Of a stretch of DNA of 22,185 nt, positions 1-6,965 are shown piece after piece (the first letter of the stretch is position 1; each line of letters starts with the position of its first letter). The notes beneath the pieces were generated by a model that made no database searches, was not told the origin of the DNA, and was given only the letters and a program-made list of their open reading frames with translations. This stretch comes from a virus. Location of the stretch: IMG/VR virus record IMGVR_UViG_3300028831_000378, positions 64,001 to 86,185 of that record. One strand, written 5' to 3'. Both the position numbers and the translations under genes were made by a program.

Positions 1-936
1 TGGAACGCGAGCGTGCGCGGGATGACGATCGAGGGCATCCGCCGGCAGCCGCAGGGATCCGTCGACTTCGTTCCGCGTGGTGGCGCTGGCGGCCGGCTGC
101 TGCTGTCGGAGGGTCAGACGCCGGATCCGGATCTCGTGGAGTGGCCTGAGCCGGGGTGGCGAGATGAGGATGTGGCGCTCGTGGTATCGCTTGCAGAAGC
201 GTTCTACTCTGCCGAGCAGATGACGGGGAGCGGCATTCCAGACTTCAGGGCGATGCAGCCGAGCGAGCTGGCGGCGTGGGTTCGAGAGAACGCACCGCAC
301 CTCGCGCCGGCGCTCGCTGAGCAGAACGCGCCCACAGGGCCGCCGGCTGGTGGGGCGCCACCTTCGCCGGCCGGCGGTCCGCCCGCCGCTACGGGGATGT
401 CGCTTACGCGCGATGACGTGCAGCGGATGATCTCGGAGGCGCAGGCGCCTGCCGGCATGACGGCTGACGAGATCGAGGAGCAGGTGGAGGAGCGCCTGCG
501 CGAGCGCGACGAGCAGCGTCATCTCGCCGGCATCGCGGCGGAGATGATTCGTGTCGCGGAGGGCATCCCTCAGACGTGGAAGGCTGATCTCACGGCGCGT
601 TACGCGATGTTGCCTTCGGGGCCGTCGCAGGCGTTGCTCGTGGAGGAGGAGCAGGACGACAAGGGCGCGACGCTCTCGGAGGAGCAGGTGCTTCGCCGCA
701 ACGTGACGCGTGACCTGGAGCACGTCCGCGACCTGATCGCGGAGGCGATCGGCAAGCCGCGCGTGAAGGGTGAGGGCGGTGCGTCGGCGCAGTCGACGGG
801 CGCGACGCCGGCGAAGACGAAGGCGGCTACTCCGTACTGGCGGACGGCGTTCGCGGATATGGGTGTCGTCGAGTCCGAAGACGACGCGCTGGCGATCCAC
901 GGTGTCGCGCGCGAGACGGCGAAGGTGGGTGACTGA
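1..936 (+). CDS. Prohead protease C-terminal part / scaffold-like protein (5' partial)
   Basis: The reading frame is already open at base 1, with no stop and no ribosome-binding site before the first possible start (GTG at 13), so the gene almost certainly begins upstream. The visible N-terminus contains VDFVPRGGAGGRLL, a pattern I associate with the end of the protease domain in phage head-maturation proteases. After it come an acidic helical region, a Pro/Gly/Ala-rich linker (about residues 105-130) and a charged coiled-coil stretch (DEIEEQVEERLRERDEQ, about 155-172), as in scaffolding proteins. The C-terminus is hydrophilic. The position, two genes before the major capsid protein and with its stop sharing one base with the next start, fits a protease/scaffold fusion. 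The catalytic residues would lie outside the window, so protease activity is inferred. A plain scaffold protein is the alternative. Confidence 0.6.
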   Translation, partial: WNASVRGMTIEGIRRQPQGSVDFVPRGGAGGRLLLSEGQTPDPDLVEWPEPGWRDEDVALVVSLAEAFYSAEQMTGSGIPDFRAMQPSELAAWVRENAPHLAPALAEQNAPTGPPAGGAPPSPAGGPPAATGMSLTRDDVQRMISEAQAPAGMTADEIEEQVEERLRERDEQRHLAGIAAEMIRVAEGIPQTWKADLTARYAMLPSGPSQALLVEEEQDDKGATLSEEQVLRRNVTRDLEHVRDLIAEAIGKPRVKGEGGASAQSTGATPAKTKAATPYWRTAFADMGVVESEDDALAIHGVARETAKVGD

Positions 937-1649
937 TGCCGAGCGAGGGTCCGGGCAGCCGGTATTCGGTCCTGGCGACGAAGGCCGTTGCGCATGGTGC
1001 GCCGGCCGTCGAGAACCGTCATCCGGGTATCGCCGCGAAGTCCGCGCAGGCGCAGCCGGCGGCCGTGTCGGTCGCGAACGCGCTCGCGGCGCAGCAGATC
1101 GCGATCGGCGAAGAGATGGTCATCATGCTCGCCGGTCTGCACGACTTCCCCTCGTCGTTCCTGCCGGCGGCGGCCGCGGTCGGCGATCCGCTGTGGATCC
1201 GGACGGCGGACAACTCTCTGACCAATCAGGCCGGGGCTCTCGCAACGCTGCTGACGGGCGTCGTCGCGTCGAACAACGCGATCCGCTGGACGTCACGCGA
1301 TGCGCGTGTGCCGCGGGTGTCGCTCGTCGATCCGGGTGGCGCGAGCGCGTCGCTGTCGGTCGATGTCGACGGGCTCGACATCATCGTGTCGCTCGCGACG
1401 AACGGGTCGAGCGTCGTCACGAGCACGGCGGCGCAGGTCATCGCCGCGGTGAACGAGCACGACGCGGCGTCCGGGCTCGTGACGGTCGCGAACGAGGGCG
1501 CTTCGACTGGCGCCGGCGTCGTCGCGCCGGTCGCGATCACAGCTCTGGCGGTCGGCGGGACAGCGGTCGTGAAGTTCGGGCGCATCAGCGCGATCGACAC
1601 GACGTTGGCGATGGCGTCCGTGAACCTCAATCTCCGGGACACGTTCTGA
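936..1649 (+). CDS. DUF2190-like capsid decoration protein with inserted repeat domain
   Basis: A 237-residue protein whose ATG shares one base with the previous stop (TGATG). The first half (VENRHPGIAAKSAQAQ, then an Ala-rich stretch and GEEMVIMLAGLHDFPSSFLPAAAAVGDPLWI) resembles DUF2190 and related small capsid-decoration proteins, which commonly sit just before or after the major capsid gene. Residues about 125-205 look like a separate beta-rich module: SLSVDVDGLDIIVSLATNG, then TSTAAQVIAAVNEHDAASGLVTV and an AGVVAPVAI-type end. I know this pattern as a domain scattered among phage structural proteins. The extreme C-terminus (VVKFGRISAIDTTLAMASVNLNLRD) returns to the decoration-like part, so the module appears inserted rather than appended. 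It probably coats the outer capsid surface. The location supports this but the exact family is from memory. Confidence 0.6.
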   Translation: MPSEGPGSRYSVLATKAVAHGAPAVENRHPGIAAKSAQAQPAAVSVANALAAQQIAIGEEMVIMLAGLHDFPSSFLPAAAAVGDPLWIRTADNSLTNQAGALATLLTGVVASNNAIRWTSRDARVPRVSLVDPGGASASLSVDVDGLDIIVSLATNGSSVVTSTAAQVIAAVNEHDAASGLVTVANEGASTGAGVVAPVAITALAVGGTAVVKFGRISAIDTTLAMASVNLNLRDTF

Positions 1650-2803
1650 TGGCACGTCGAAACGGCAAGTATGGGCGCTTCGGGAAGCACATCGAACTGT
1701 TCGAGATGTTCGAGTCCTGGCGCGACGATCCGGACGCGCAGACCGCGCTGGCCGTCGAGGAGGGCTGGATCGAGGAGGGCGAGGAGGACAGCTACCGTGA
1801 CTCGCTGTCGGAGGCGTCCGGGACCGGCGCGCCGGAGGGCCGCGCCGACTTCCCGCTGTTCCTGCTGAGCGTCACGCGTCACAAGATGCGGCAGGGTTTC
1901 CAGCGCCGCTCGGCGCAGTGGACCCGGTACGTCGGGACGGAGCGCGCGGAGGACTTCCGCATCCATACGGTGTCGCAGCTCAACGGGCTTTCGGGCATGG
2001 GGCCGGTGCCCGAGTTCGACGAGTACCCGCGGATCCGCAGCTCGGAGGAGATGGGGCCGCCATACAGCGTCGGCAAGCACGGCGGCGTCTACGGCGTGAC
2101 GTACGAGATGGTCGTGAACGATCAGACGAACGAGATCCTGAACCGCACGCCGCGGGAGCTGGGCCGCATGTCGGCGGCGTACGTGTCGCTGGTGATCGTC
2201 GGGCTGATCGAGAGCAATCCGAACTGGATCGACGGGCTGCCGTTCTTCACGGCGACGGCGCGGCAGGGGCTCCCGAACGGCAACGAGTTCACGGGCTCGG
2301 CGGCGGAGCCGAGCGAGGACAACCTGATCACGATCGTCGCGTCGCTGAAGAACACGGTCGACTCCGAGGGGTTCCCGATCGACATCGACCCGGGCGTCGT
2401 GATCACGAAGGACGAGCGCACGAAGTACATCTTCCGCCGGATCATCCGGTCGCAGCAGACCGGGGCGACGGCGAACGACACGGGCACGACGGTCTTCGAC
2501 AAGGGCACGGCAAACGCGGCGGAGGGCATCCTTCCCGAGGACGGCGTGATCGTCGAACCGTACCTGCGTGACCCGAACGACTGGATCATGCTCGCCGAAG
2601 TGGGCCGGCCGGCGTTCATCATCGCGTTCCTGCGCGATCAGCGCGAGCCGTTCATCGGTATGCAGGATCCCGGTGTCCGCTCGATCGGTGGTGGCCGCGA
2701 CCCGTACACGCTGGACTTCGACGAGCTGCCGATGAAGATCCGTCACGTCTTCGGCGTCGCGCTCGGCGATCCGCGGGCCGCGCGTCGCGCGCGGAGGGCG
2801 TAG
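1649..2803 (+). CDS. Major capsid protein (HK97 fold, Mu gpT-like)
   Basis: A 384-residue protein starting at the ATG that shares its A with the preceding TGA. The open frame extends far upstream (to about 770), but that part is a shadow of the previous genes. The N-terminal 70 residues are acidic and helical. The core has the order expected for a gpT-type HK97-fold capsid subunit: helical FPLFLLSVTRHKMRQGF, a P-domain-like segment EYPRIRSSEEMGPPYSVGKHGGVYGVTYEMVVND, then GLPFFTATARQGLPNGN, NLITIVASLKNTVDSEGFPIDIDPGVVITKDE and a basic C-terminus. The FFTATARQG / DSEG-P-DI-PGVVI pattern matches the family's LFH-HGN / D--G-P--I-P signature. It would form the capsid shell. Its place between the decoration and connector genes is canonical. 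Confidence 0.82.
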   Translation: MARRNGKYGRFGKHIELFEMFESWRDDPDAQTALAVEEGWIEEGEEDSYRDSLSEASGTGAPEGRADFPLFLLSVTRHKMRQGFQRRSAQWTRYVGTERAEDFRIHTVSQLNGLSGMGPVPEFDEYPRIRSSEEMGPPYSVGKHGGVYGVTYEMVVNDQTNEILNRTPRELGRMSAAYVSLVIVGLIESNPNWIDGLPFFTATARQGLPNGNEFTGSAAEPSEDNLITIVASLKNTVDSEGFPIDIDPGVVITKDERTKYIFRRIIRSQQTGATANDTGTTVFDKGTANAAEGILPEDGVIVEPYLRDPNDWIMLAEVGRPAFIIAFLRDQREPFIGMQDPGVRSIGGGRDPYTLDFDELPMKIRHVFGVALGDPRAARRARRA

Positions 2804-2807
2804 CCGG

Positions 2808-3719
2808 ATGGCGCTCGAAGGCGTGCGCGTAGGGCCGCTCGATCCTGATCGGGGCGAGATGTTCGGGCAGGTCGGCGCGAGCAGCGCCGCGCGCCAGCTC
2901 ATTCGCCATCACGCCGCGATGCATCCGCCGGCGCTCGTGTCCGCGCTTGGGCGCACACATCAGAAAGAGCGCTCCGACGCGCTCGATCGCGGCGAGCTGC
3001 TGGAGGCCGTCGTCGACTTCTACGCGGAGGCCGGCGAGGCGCTGCCGGACGGCGCTGTCATCGACGGCGCCGCGGTGCGCGGCGAGGACGACGGGCGGCA
3101 GCAGGTCGTGACGTTCACGTGGGTCGTGCCCGTCGAAGAGGGCGGCTCGGGTCGCTCCGGGAAGGGGTTCATCCCGTACGACGCCGATCATCTGCCGGCG
3201 TCGTTCGCGCTCGGAAACGACGCTGTGCGGATCGCGAAGCTGAAGGAGGCCGGCCTGCCGTGGCATCCGGAGGCCGTCAATCGCGAGGTGGCGGGCATCG
3301 CCGGGACGGGCGTGCAGGCCGACCTGGTGAACGCCGGCGACCTGGACGACGCGCTGGAGGAGAACGCGACGCTTCGCGCGGAGATCGAGTCGCTGCGCCA
3401 GCAGCTCGCGGTGCAGCAGTCGCAGTCGCCGGCGGTCCCGCCGGTGCCGGCCGCGCCGCTGACGGTGGAGAGCGGATCCGCGCTCGTGCCGCCGCCGGAG
3501 CCCGAGCCAGCGGGAGAGCCCGACGCCGGTGATCCCGGGCCGCAGACATACGAGCCGTGGCCGGGGTACGAGGGCCAGAACGCTGACGTCGTGCGTCGCA
3601 AGCTGCGCGAGTCGGACGATCCCGATCTCGCGCGCCGCGTGCTGGCGTACGAGAAAGCGACCGCGAACCGTGGCACGGTCGTCTCGCTCGCGAACCAACT
3701 GATCGACCGGCCTTCGTAG
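2808..3719 (+). CDS. Head-module protein of unknown function with coiled coil and Pro-rich linker
   Basis: A 303-residue protein. The ATG is preceded at good spacing by GGAGGG (2792-2797), which overlaps the end of the capsid gene. The N-terminal 165 residues form an alpha/beta region with a readable strand (QQVVTFTWVVPVEE) and the motif GFIPYDADHLPASFALGNDAV. Residues about 178-205 (DLDDALEENATLRAEIESLRQQLAV) have leucine/heptad spacing and should form a short coiled coil. A Pro/Glu-rich linker follows (about 208-245). The C-terminus (EPWPGYEGQNADVVRRKLRESDDPDLARRVLAYEKATANRGTV) fits a small helical domain that recurs at the ends of phage proteins, with the pattern W-GY---NA--V---L------A--V--YE---R. 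I do not recognise a function. The position suggests a minor head or connector-associated protein. Confidence 0.6.
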   Translation: MALEGVRVGPLDPDRGEMFGQVGASSAARQLIRHHAAMHPPALVSALGRTHQKERSDALDRGELLEAVVDFYAEAGEALPDGAVIDGAAVRGEDDGRQQVVTFTWVVPVEEGGSGRSGKGFIPYDADHLPASFALGNDAVRIAKLKEAGLPWHPEAVNREVAGIAGTGVQADLVNAGDLDDALEENATLRAEIESLRQQLAVQQSQSPAVPPVPAAPLTVESGSALVPPPEPEPAGEPDAGDPGPQTYEPWPGYEGQNADVVRRKLRESDDPDLARRVLAYEKATANRGTVVSLANQLIDRPS

Positions 3720-3740
3720 GCCGGCGCCGGTAGGCCGGCG
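3707..3740 (+). repeat. Hairpin plus 10-bp direct repeat at a gene junction
   Basis: CCGGCCT (3707-3713), loop TCGT, AGGCCGG (3718-3724) gives a 7-bp GC-rich stem spanning the stop codon of the upstream gene. The sequence TAGGCCGGCG occurs at 3717-3726 and again at 3731-3740, ending on the first base of the GTG start of the next gene. The second copy can pair with the same left arm, so two alternative hairpins are possible, one of which would hide the start region. No U-tract follows, so a classical terminator is unlikely. Confidence 0.5.
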
Positions 3741-4297
3741 TGGACACGCCGACTGCGACGCAGATCAGGGCTCGCTCGAAGCTGCTGCGCGGCCGCTACC
3801 CGGCCGCGGACCCGGAACCCGCCGACCTGCTCGCGGCGATCGAGGACGCGTCGGCGGTCGTCGGCGCGCTGACGGGCCGCCTGATCGCGCCGCTGACGGC
3901 TGGTGAGGAGGTGCCGGCAGGGCTCGTCGGCGTCGCGTTGCGCGCGGTCGCGCGGATGGCGGAGCTGATGGACACGGAGGGCGCCGCGGACTTCGCGGAC
4001 ATCGCAGCTCGCGGCCGGCGGCTGCGGGGGTTCACGGCCGGGCCGTACTCCGAGCAGTATTTCGCTCCGGGGGAGCTGATCGTGTCGAAGGGCGCGCGGC
4101 CGCAGTTCTCTCCCGATCCGACGCTCGATCGGCTGCTGTGGGCGCTCGCGACGCAGGACGCGATCGACGCGCTGTTGGCGCTTGCAAGCGGTCTGCAACC
4201 GCCGGCCGGTATGGCGACGGAGTTCGACTATCGGGCTGGTGGCGGCGGGTACTTCGGCTCGGGCTCGTGGGTGGGCATAGGCCCGGACGGGTTCTAG
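3740..4297 (+). CDS. Head-tail adaptor (connector) protein
   Basis: 185 residues starting at a GTG just after a GC-rich hairpin, with no clear Shine-Dalgarno sequence. The protein is mainly helical: IRARSKLLRGRYPAADPEPADLLAAIEDASAVVGALTGRL, then VGVALRAVARMAELM. It ends with the connector-like motif RLRGFTAGPYSEQYFAPGELI and a helical segment DPTLDRLLWALATQDAID. The signature G-F--GPYSEQY---GEL followed by L--LLW-L is typical of gp6/gp15-type adaptor proteins that attach below the portal ring. A Gly-rich tail closes the protein. The order capsid, unknown, adaptor, stopper agrees with this role. The portal itself is not in the window and should lie upstream. Confidence 0.65.
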   Translation: MDTPTATQIRARSKLLRGRYPAADPEPADLLAAIEDASAVVGALTGRLIAPLTAGEEVPAGLVGVALRAVARMAELMDTEGAADFADIAARGRRLRGFTAGPYSEQYFAPGELIVSKGARPQFSPDPTLDRLLWALATQDAIDALLALASGLQPPAGMATEFDYRAGGGGYFGSGSWVGIGPDGF

Positions 4298-4298
4298 C

Positions 4299-4724
4299 GT
4301 GGGGCAGCTTCGTCACGTGCTCGTACATTCGGCGTGGCGGATGCGCGTCGAAGAGGACGAGGACGCGCCGGAGTGGATCGAGGGTGAGCCCGGCGACGGG
4401 CCGTCCGCGGTCGCGGGGCCACAGTTCCCGGCGGTGCTGTTTTTGCCGCTCGGGCAGGAGGAAGCGGGGCCGCGAGCGCGGAAGGTGACGCGCCCGACGC
4501 TGCTGTGGGAGCCCGTGAACGCGGACACGGGCGAGGCCGTCGACCCGCCGGGGCCGGACGACGAGCTGCTGATCAGCGCGCCGGAGTTGGCCGGCTGGTT
4601 TGAGCAGGCGCCCGGCGAGGAGGATGGCGTGGGCCGCTGGCAGGTCGACGGGCCGCCGCAGCCGTTCGGGCCGCCGGGTACGGTGATCGGGGTGCAGGCG
4701 ATCCTGAAGGCGGTGCGGGGCTGA
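4299..4724 (+). CDS. Head-closure (stopper) protein
   Basis: 141 residues. The GTG start at 4299 lies one base after the preceding TAG. The sequence is beta-rich with acidic linkers: LRHVLVHSAWRMRVEEDED, a middle block ARKVTRPTLLWEPVNADTGEAV-PPGPDDELLISAPELAGW, and the ending GRWQVDGPPQPFGPPGTVIGVQAILKAVRG. Phage head-closure proteins commonly finish with a strand like W-V-G-P-----PGT--G--A-L--V-G, and here that ending sits in the expected gene position right after the adaptor. It would plug the connector channel and offer the docking surface for the tail. Start choice is uncertain since no clear ribosome-binding site is visible. Translational coupling to the upstream gene is likely. Confidence 0.55.
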   Translation: MGQLRHVLVHSAWRMRVEEDEDAPEWIEGEPGDGPSAVAGPQFPAVLFLPLGQEEAGPRARKVTRPTLLWEPVNADTGEAVDPPGPDDELLISAPELAGWFEQAPGEEDGVGRWQVDGPPQPFGPPGTVIGVQAILKAVRG

Positions 4725-5053
4725 TGGTCGGTCGTCGTCGAGCGGACACGCCGCTGGATTGCCTGCCGCCGGATGTGCGGCCGGGCGACTACTGGCGGTG
4801 CCTCACGGTGGACGGCACGCGAGCTGTCGACGTCACGGATCGGCCGAGCAACCTGACGGGCGAGATGTGGATGTTCAGCGCGCCGAACGGATGCGGCATC
4901 GGCTCGCTACGGGCTCACACGGTCCGCGAGCACGAGGACGGCACCGCGTCGATCGCTCCGGGCGACGGCTCGTCGAACTCCGTGCTGATAGGCGGTGGCA
5001 CCGGGCGCGTGTGGCATGGCTACCTGGAGCGCGGCCGGTGGCGGGAGGTCTGA
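4724..5053 (+). CDS. DUF6527-like small protein in the connector module
   Basis: 109 residues, with the ATG sharing a base with the preceding TGA. The central and C-terminal pattern WMFSAPNGCGIGSLRAHTVREHEDGTASIAPGDGSSNSVLIGGGTGRVWHGYLERGRWREV is very distinctive. It has a GCG turn, then EHEDGTASIAPGDGSSNS, then WHGYLE-G-W. It resembles what I recall of DUF6527 (a GCG turn, PGDGSSNSI, a terminal WHGYI--G-W), a family of unknown function often found in phage genomes. Function is unknown. Placed between the stopper and the gp10-like gene, it may be a small virion component, but it could equally be an accessory gene travelling with the module. Confidence 0.55.
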   Translation: MVGRRRADTPLDCLPPDVRPGDYWRCLTVDGTRAVDVTDRPSNLTGEMWMFSAPNGCGIGSLRAHTVREHEDGTASIAPGDGSSNSVLIGGGTGRVWHGYLERGRWREV

Positions 5054-5055
5054 CG

Positions 5056-5601
5056 GTGCCCTACCGGGGAGGACTGCTCGTCGATCTCGCCGATCCGCTG
5101 GAGGCCGGCGTGAAGCGCTTCGCGTCGCGCGCGACGCGGGAGGTCGGCGAGGATCTGCACGCGAGGGTCAAGCGTCACACGCCGATCGCGAAGCCGTCCG
5201 CGGCCGCGCTCGCGAGCTACGGCGACGGGAAGGCGTGGGAGGCCGCGCGCCGGCGGCGGCCGGGGCATCTCTACAACTCGTGGGAGGTCGGCGACGTCGA
5301 GATCGAGTCGCGGGCTCGCGGGGAGCATCGCCGCGTGGTCGTGTTCACGCTCGATCCTGTCGCGCCGCATGTCGAGTGGGACACGTTGCCGCACGTCATC
5401 CGGCCGAAGCGCGCGAAGGCGCTGACGGTGCCGACGATCGGCGGGATGACGCTGCGCCGCAGCGTGCATCATCCGGGCACGCGCGGGCAGCACATGATGG
5501 CGACGGCGCTGCTGGAGATCGCGGTGACGTGGCGCGTGACGGTGATGGAGCAGTGGGTGCAGGAGACGCGCCGGATCTGGCTGGGGCACGTGTCGGCGTG
5601 A
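5056..5601 (+). CDS. HK97 gp10-like tail-completion / minor virion protein
   Basis: 181 residues from the GTG at 5056, with GGGAGG at 5043-5048 as ribosome-binding site. The open frame extends upstream only as a shadow of the previous genes. The N-terminal part has a helix DLADPLEAGVKRFASRATREVGEDLHARVKRHTPIAKPS, then RPGHLYNSWEVGDVEI, then HVEWDTLPHVIRPKRAKALTVPTIGGMTLRRSVHHPGTRGQHMMATALLEI. The series HTPI, G-LY-SWE-G-V, PH-EW-T-PH-I-PK-AKAL and V-HPGT-G--MM--AL is the usual layout of HK97 gp10-like proteins, which help complete the tail or the head-tail joint. The C-terminal helix (TWRVTVMEQWVQETRRIW) is tryptophan-rich. Confidence 0.7.
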   Translation: MPYRGGLLVDLADPLEAGVKRFASRATREVGEDLHARVKRHTPIAKPSAAALASYGDGKAWEAARRRRPGHLYNSWEVGDVEIESRARGEHRRVVVFTLDPVAPHVEWDTLPHVIRPKRAKALTVPTIGGMTLRRSVHHPGTRGQHMMATALLEIAVTWRVTVMEQWVQETRRIWLGHVSA

Positions 5602-5611
5602 TCACCGTGGT

Positions 5612-6268
5612 ATGCCAATCATGCGCAGGCGGGGAGTGGGCCGCAAGAATGGCAAAGCCGTGAACTTCACGCTCGACGATCGGCAGCGCTCGATCCGGCG
5701 GTTCGTGATGAACGCGCTGGGCTCGCCGCCGTGGCGGGTGCGTGTCGAGCGGGTGCCGGTCGCGGATGAGGAGCGGCCGGTGGCGGTCGTCGAGCCGGCG
5801 GCGCCGGAGGGGACGACGCGGTGGCGTACGAGCGTTCCGCAGGGCGACGTCGAGAAAGCGCAGACGTTCACGCTCACGCTGTATCCGGCGATGGTCGACG
5901 AGGGTGGCGTGGCGCTGTCGGCGGCCGCGGCGCGCCTGGCGGTCGCGCAGCTCGCGGAGCGGCTGGACGCGGCGATCACGGTCGGCCTGGTGCACGACGA
6001 CGACACGCTGCTGTCGGCGCCGCGAATGGTGCCGGTGTACGACTTCGAGGGCGTGCCGGCGGACGGTGCGGCGCGCGCCGGCGCCGCGGAGCCGTACGGG
6101 TGGCTGTGGGTGGAGGACGCGCCGGTGCAGGCGATCCCGGACCCGGACGATCATCTGCGGTGGACGGTCACGTGCGACCTGCGCGTGTCGTGGTCACAGG
6201 CCGGGCGATTGCGGCCGCCGGCACCGATCGTCGGGTCGATGCCGGGCAGCTTCGTTACCGGCCCGTAG
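5612..6268 (+). CDS. Tail-terminator-like protein
   Basis: Up to 218 residues. Start codons at ATG 5612, ATG 5621, GTG 5636 and GTG 5660 are all in frame and none has an ideal ribosome-binding site. Homology is likely to begin near VNFTLDDRQ (5660). The protein has a first strand WRVRVERVPVAD, a Pro-rich turn, FTLTLYPAMVDEGG, a long helix ALSAAAARLAVAQLAERLDAAITVGL and the block APRMVPVYDFEGVPAD, VWVEDAPVQAIPDPDDHLRWTVTCDLRVSWSQAGR (slightly abbreviated here). A P-YDF-GV segment, then V--V--IPDPDD---TV--DLR-SW, is the pattern I know from tail-terminator/tail-completion proteins of actinobacteriophages. It would cap the head-proximal end of the tail tube. It is the last recognisable structural gene in the window. 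Confidence 0.6.
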   Translation: MPIMRRRGVGRKNGKAVNFTLDDRQRSIRRFVMNALGSPPWRVRVERVPVADEERPVAVVEPAAPEGTTRWRTSVPQGDVEKAQTFTLTLYPAMVDEGGVALSAAAARLAVAQLAERLDAAITVGLVHDDDTLLSAPRMVPVYDFEGVPADGAARAGAAEPYGWLWVEDAPVQAIPDPDDHLRWTVTCDLRVSWSQAGRLRPPAPIVGSMPGSFVTGP

Positions 6269-6340
6269 TCCGATGGTTTCGCGCGTCGGCGGGGGGTAGC
6301 CTGACCACAGCGATCAATGTCGGCTATGGAGGTGTATTGC

Positions 6341-6592
6341 GTGAAGAAGTTTTTGACGGATCTCGGGCTCTACGCGAAGGAGCAGGTCGCGGCGAACTTG
6401 CCGGCGATCCTGACGGCAACCGGCGTCGCCGCCGGCGGGCTGATCGGCAAGACGAAGTTGCCGGGGCCGCTGAAGACGCTGGTGAAGGGCACGCTCGCGG
6501 CGTCGCTGACGGTGCTAACCCACAACGCCGGCGGGCCGGCTGACCCGGCGAATTCGGCGGTGCAGCGCGTGCTCGCGAAGGGGCCGCGCTGA
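6341..6592 (+). CDS. Small Ala/Gly-rich protein with one weak hydrophobic segment
   Basis: 83 residues from GTG at 6341, chosen because GGAGGT lies at 6328-6333 with a 7-base spacer. The longer frame from ATG 6317 would place that ribosome-binding site inside the gene. The sequence starts MKKFLTDLGLYAKEQVAANLPAILTATGVAAGG and continues with LPGPLKTLVKGTLAASLTVLTHNAGG. It has a short hydrophobic middle and basic residues, but no clear full-length membrane span. No family recognised. It is the first of three tiny genes between the head module and the terminator at 6923. A role in lysis (holin-like or spanin-like) or a membrane-associated role is possible from context only. Confidence 0.6.
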   Translation: MKKFLTDLGLYAKEQVAANLPAILTATGVAAGGLIGKTKLPGPLKTLVKGTLAASLTVLTHNAGGPADPANSAVQRVLAKGPR

Positions 6593-6720
6593 TGGGCGGC
6601 GGTGGCTCGTTTCTCGGGCTCGGGCTTGCGCTCGGCGCCGGGTTCTTCAAGTTCCTCGCCGGCGCCGCGGTCCTGGCGTGTAAGGCGCTGACGTCGTTTC
6701 CCTACTGCGGCGGCGCCTGA
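6592..6720 (+). CDS. Tiny hydrophobic (one-TM) peptide
   Basis: 42 residues. The ATG shares its A with the TGA of the upstream gene (TGATG), the coupling style used throughout this genome. The sequence begins MGGGGSFLGLGLALGAGFFKF and continues LAGAAVLACKALTSFPYCGGA, giving one glycine/alanine-rich hydrophobic segment long enough to span a membrane, and two cysteines near the C-terminus. No Shine-Dalgarno sequence is needed if translation is coupled. No family recognised. The run of hydrophobic residues without rare interruptions and the tight junctions on both sides argue for a real gene. Confidence 0.5.
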   Translation: MGGGGSFLGLGLALGAGFFKFLAGAAVLACKALTSFPYCGGA

Positions 6721-6861
6721 GTGGGTTGGGGCTGGTTTGCGTGGAGGCCGCGTGACCGGCGCTTCGCGGCTGATTGGGACGGCCGCGCGTTCATATGGGG
6801 CTGCTGGATCGTGCTCGCGCTCTTCGTCGCGGCGTGCGTGGCGAAGGGACTACTGTCGTGA
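6721..6861 (+). CDS. Tiny one-TM peptide with Trp-rich N-terminus
   Basis: 46 residues from a GTG lying directly after the preceding TGA (6718-6720). The N-terminus is tryptophan-rich and basic (VGWGWFAWRPRDRRFAADWDGRAF) and the C-terminal half is one clear transmembrane segment (IWGCWIVLALFVAACVAKGLL). There is no independent ribosome-binding site, so expression probably depends on re-initiation. The organisation suggests a small inner-membrane protein. As the last gene before a strong terminator, it closes the late/structural transcription unit. It could be part of a holin/antiholin-type set with its two neighbours, but no sequence motif proves that. Confidence 0.45.
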   Translation: MGWGWFAWRPRDRRFAADWDGRAFIWGCWIVLALFVAACVAKGLLS

Positions 6862-6922
6862 CGGCGCGATGGTGTAGAACTCTCGACGGCGCTGCTGTGG
6901 GCGCCCCATAATCACCGGCGTA

Positions 6923-6948
6923 GCGGGCCGTCCTTCGGGGCGGCCCGC
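6923..6948 (+). terminator. Strong UUCG-tetraloop hairpin terminator
   Basis: GCGGGCCGTCC (6923-6933), loop TTCG (6934-6937), GGGCGGCCCGC (6938-6948): an 11-bp stem with a single G-T wobble and a stable UUCG loop. Only a weak T-rich stretch follows (TCGTTC), which is common for terminators in high-GC actinobacteria. It separates the structural/membrane gene block from the promoter at about 6980. The remaining bases 6862-6922 hold no gene that I can support. Confidence 0.8.
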
Positions 6949-6965
6949 GGTCGTTCCCGGGCACC

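Noticed and set aside
770-1648. N-terminal extension of the major capsid frame
   Set aside because: It is Arg-rich, overlaps two better genes, and the ATG at 1649 is coupled to the upstream stop.
1226-2902. Long minus-strand frame opposite the capsid genes (558 codons)
   Set aside because: The + strand encodes recognisable decoration and capsid proteins. The minus frame is Arg-rich without motifs.
4995-5663. Open + strand frame overlapping the gp10-like gene
   Set aside because: Composition is Arg/Gly/Ala-rich with no motif. The overlapping frame has clear gp10-like features.
6268-6340. Possible promoter before the 6341 gene (CTGACC and TATGGA)
   Set aside because: Hexamers are weak, no operator palindrome is present, and the upstream virion genes may read through.
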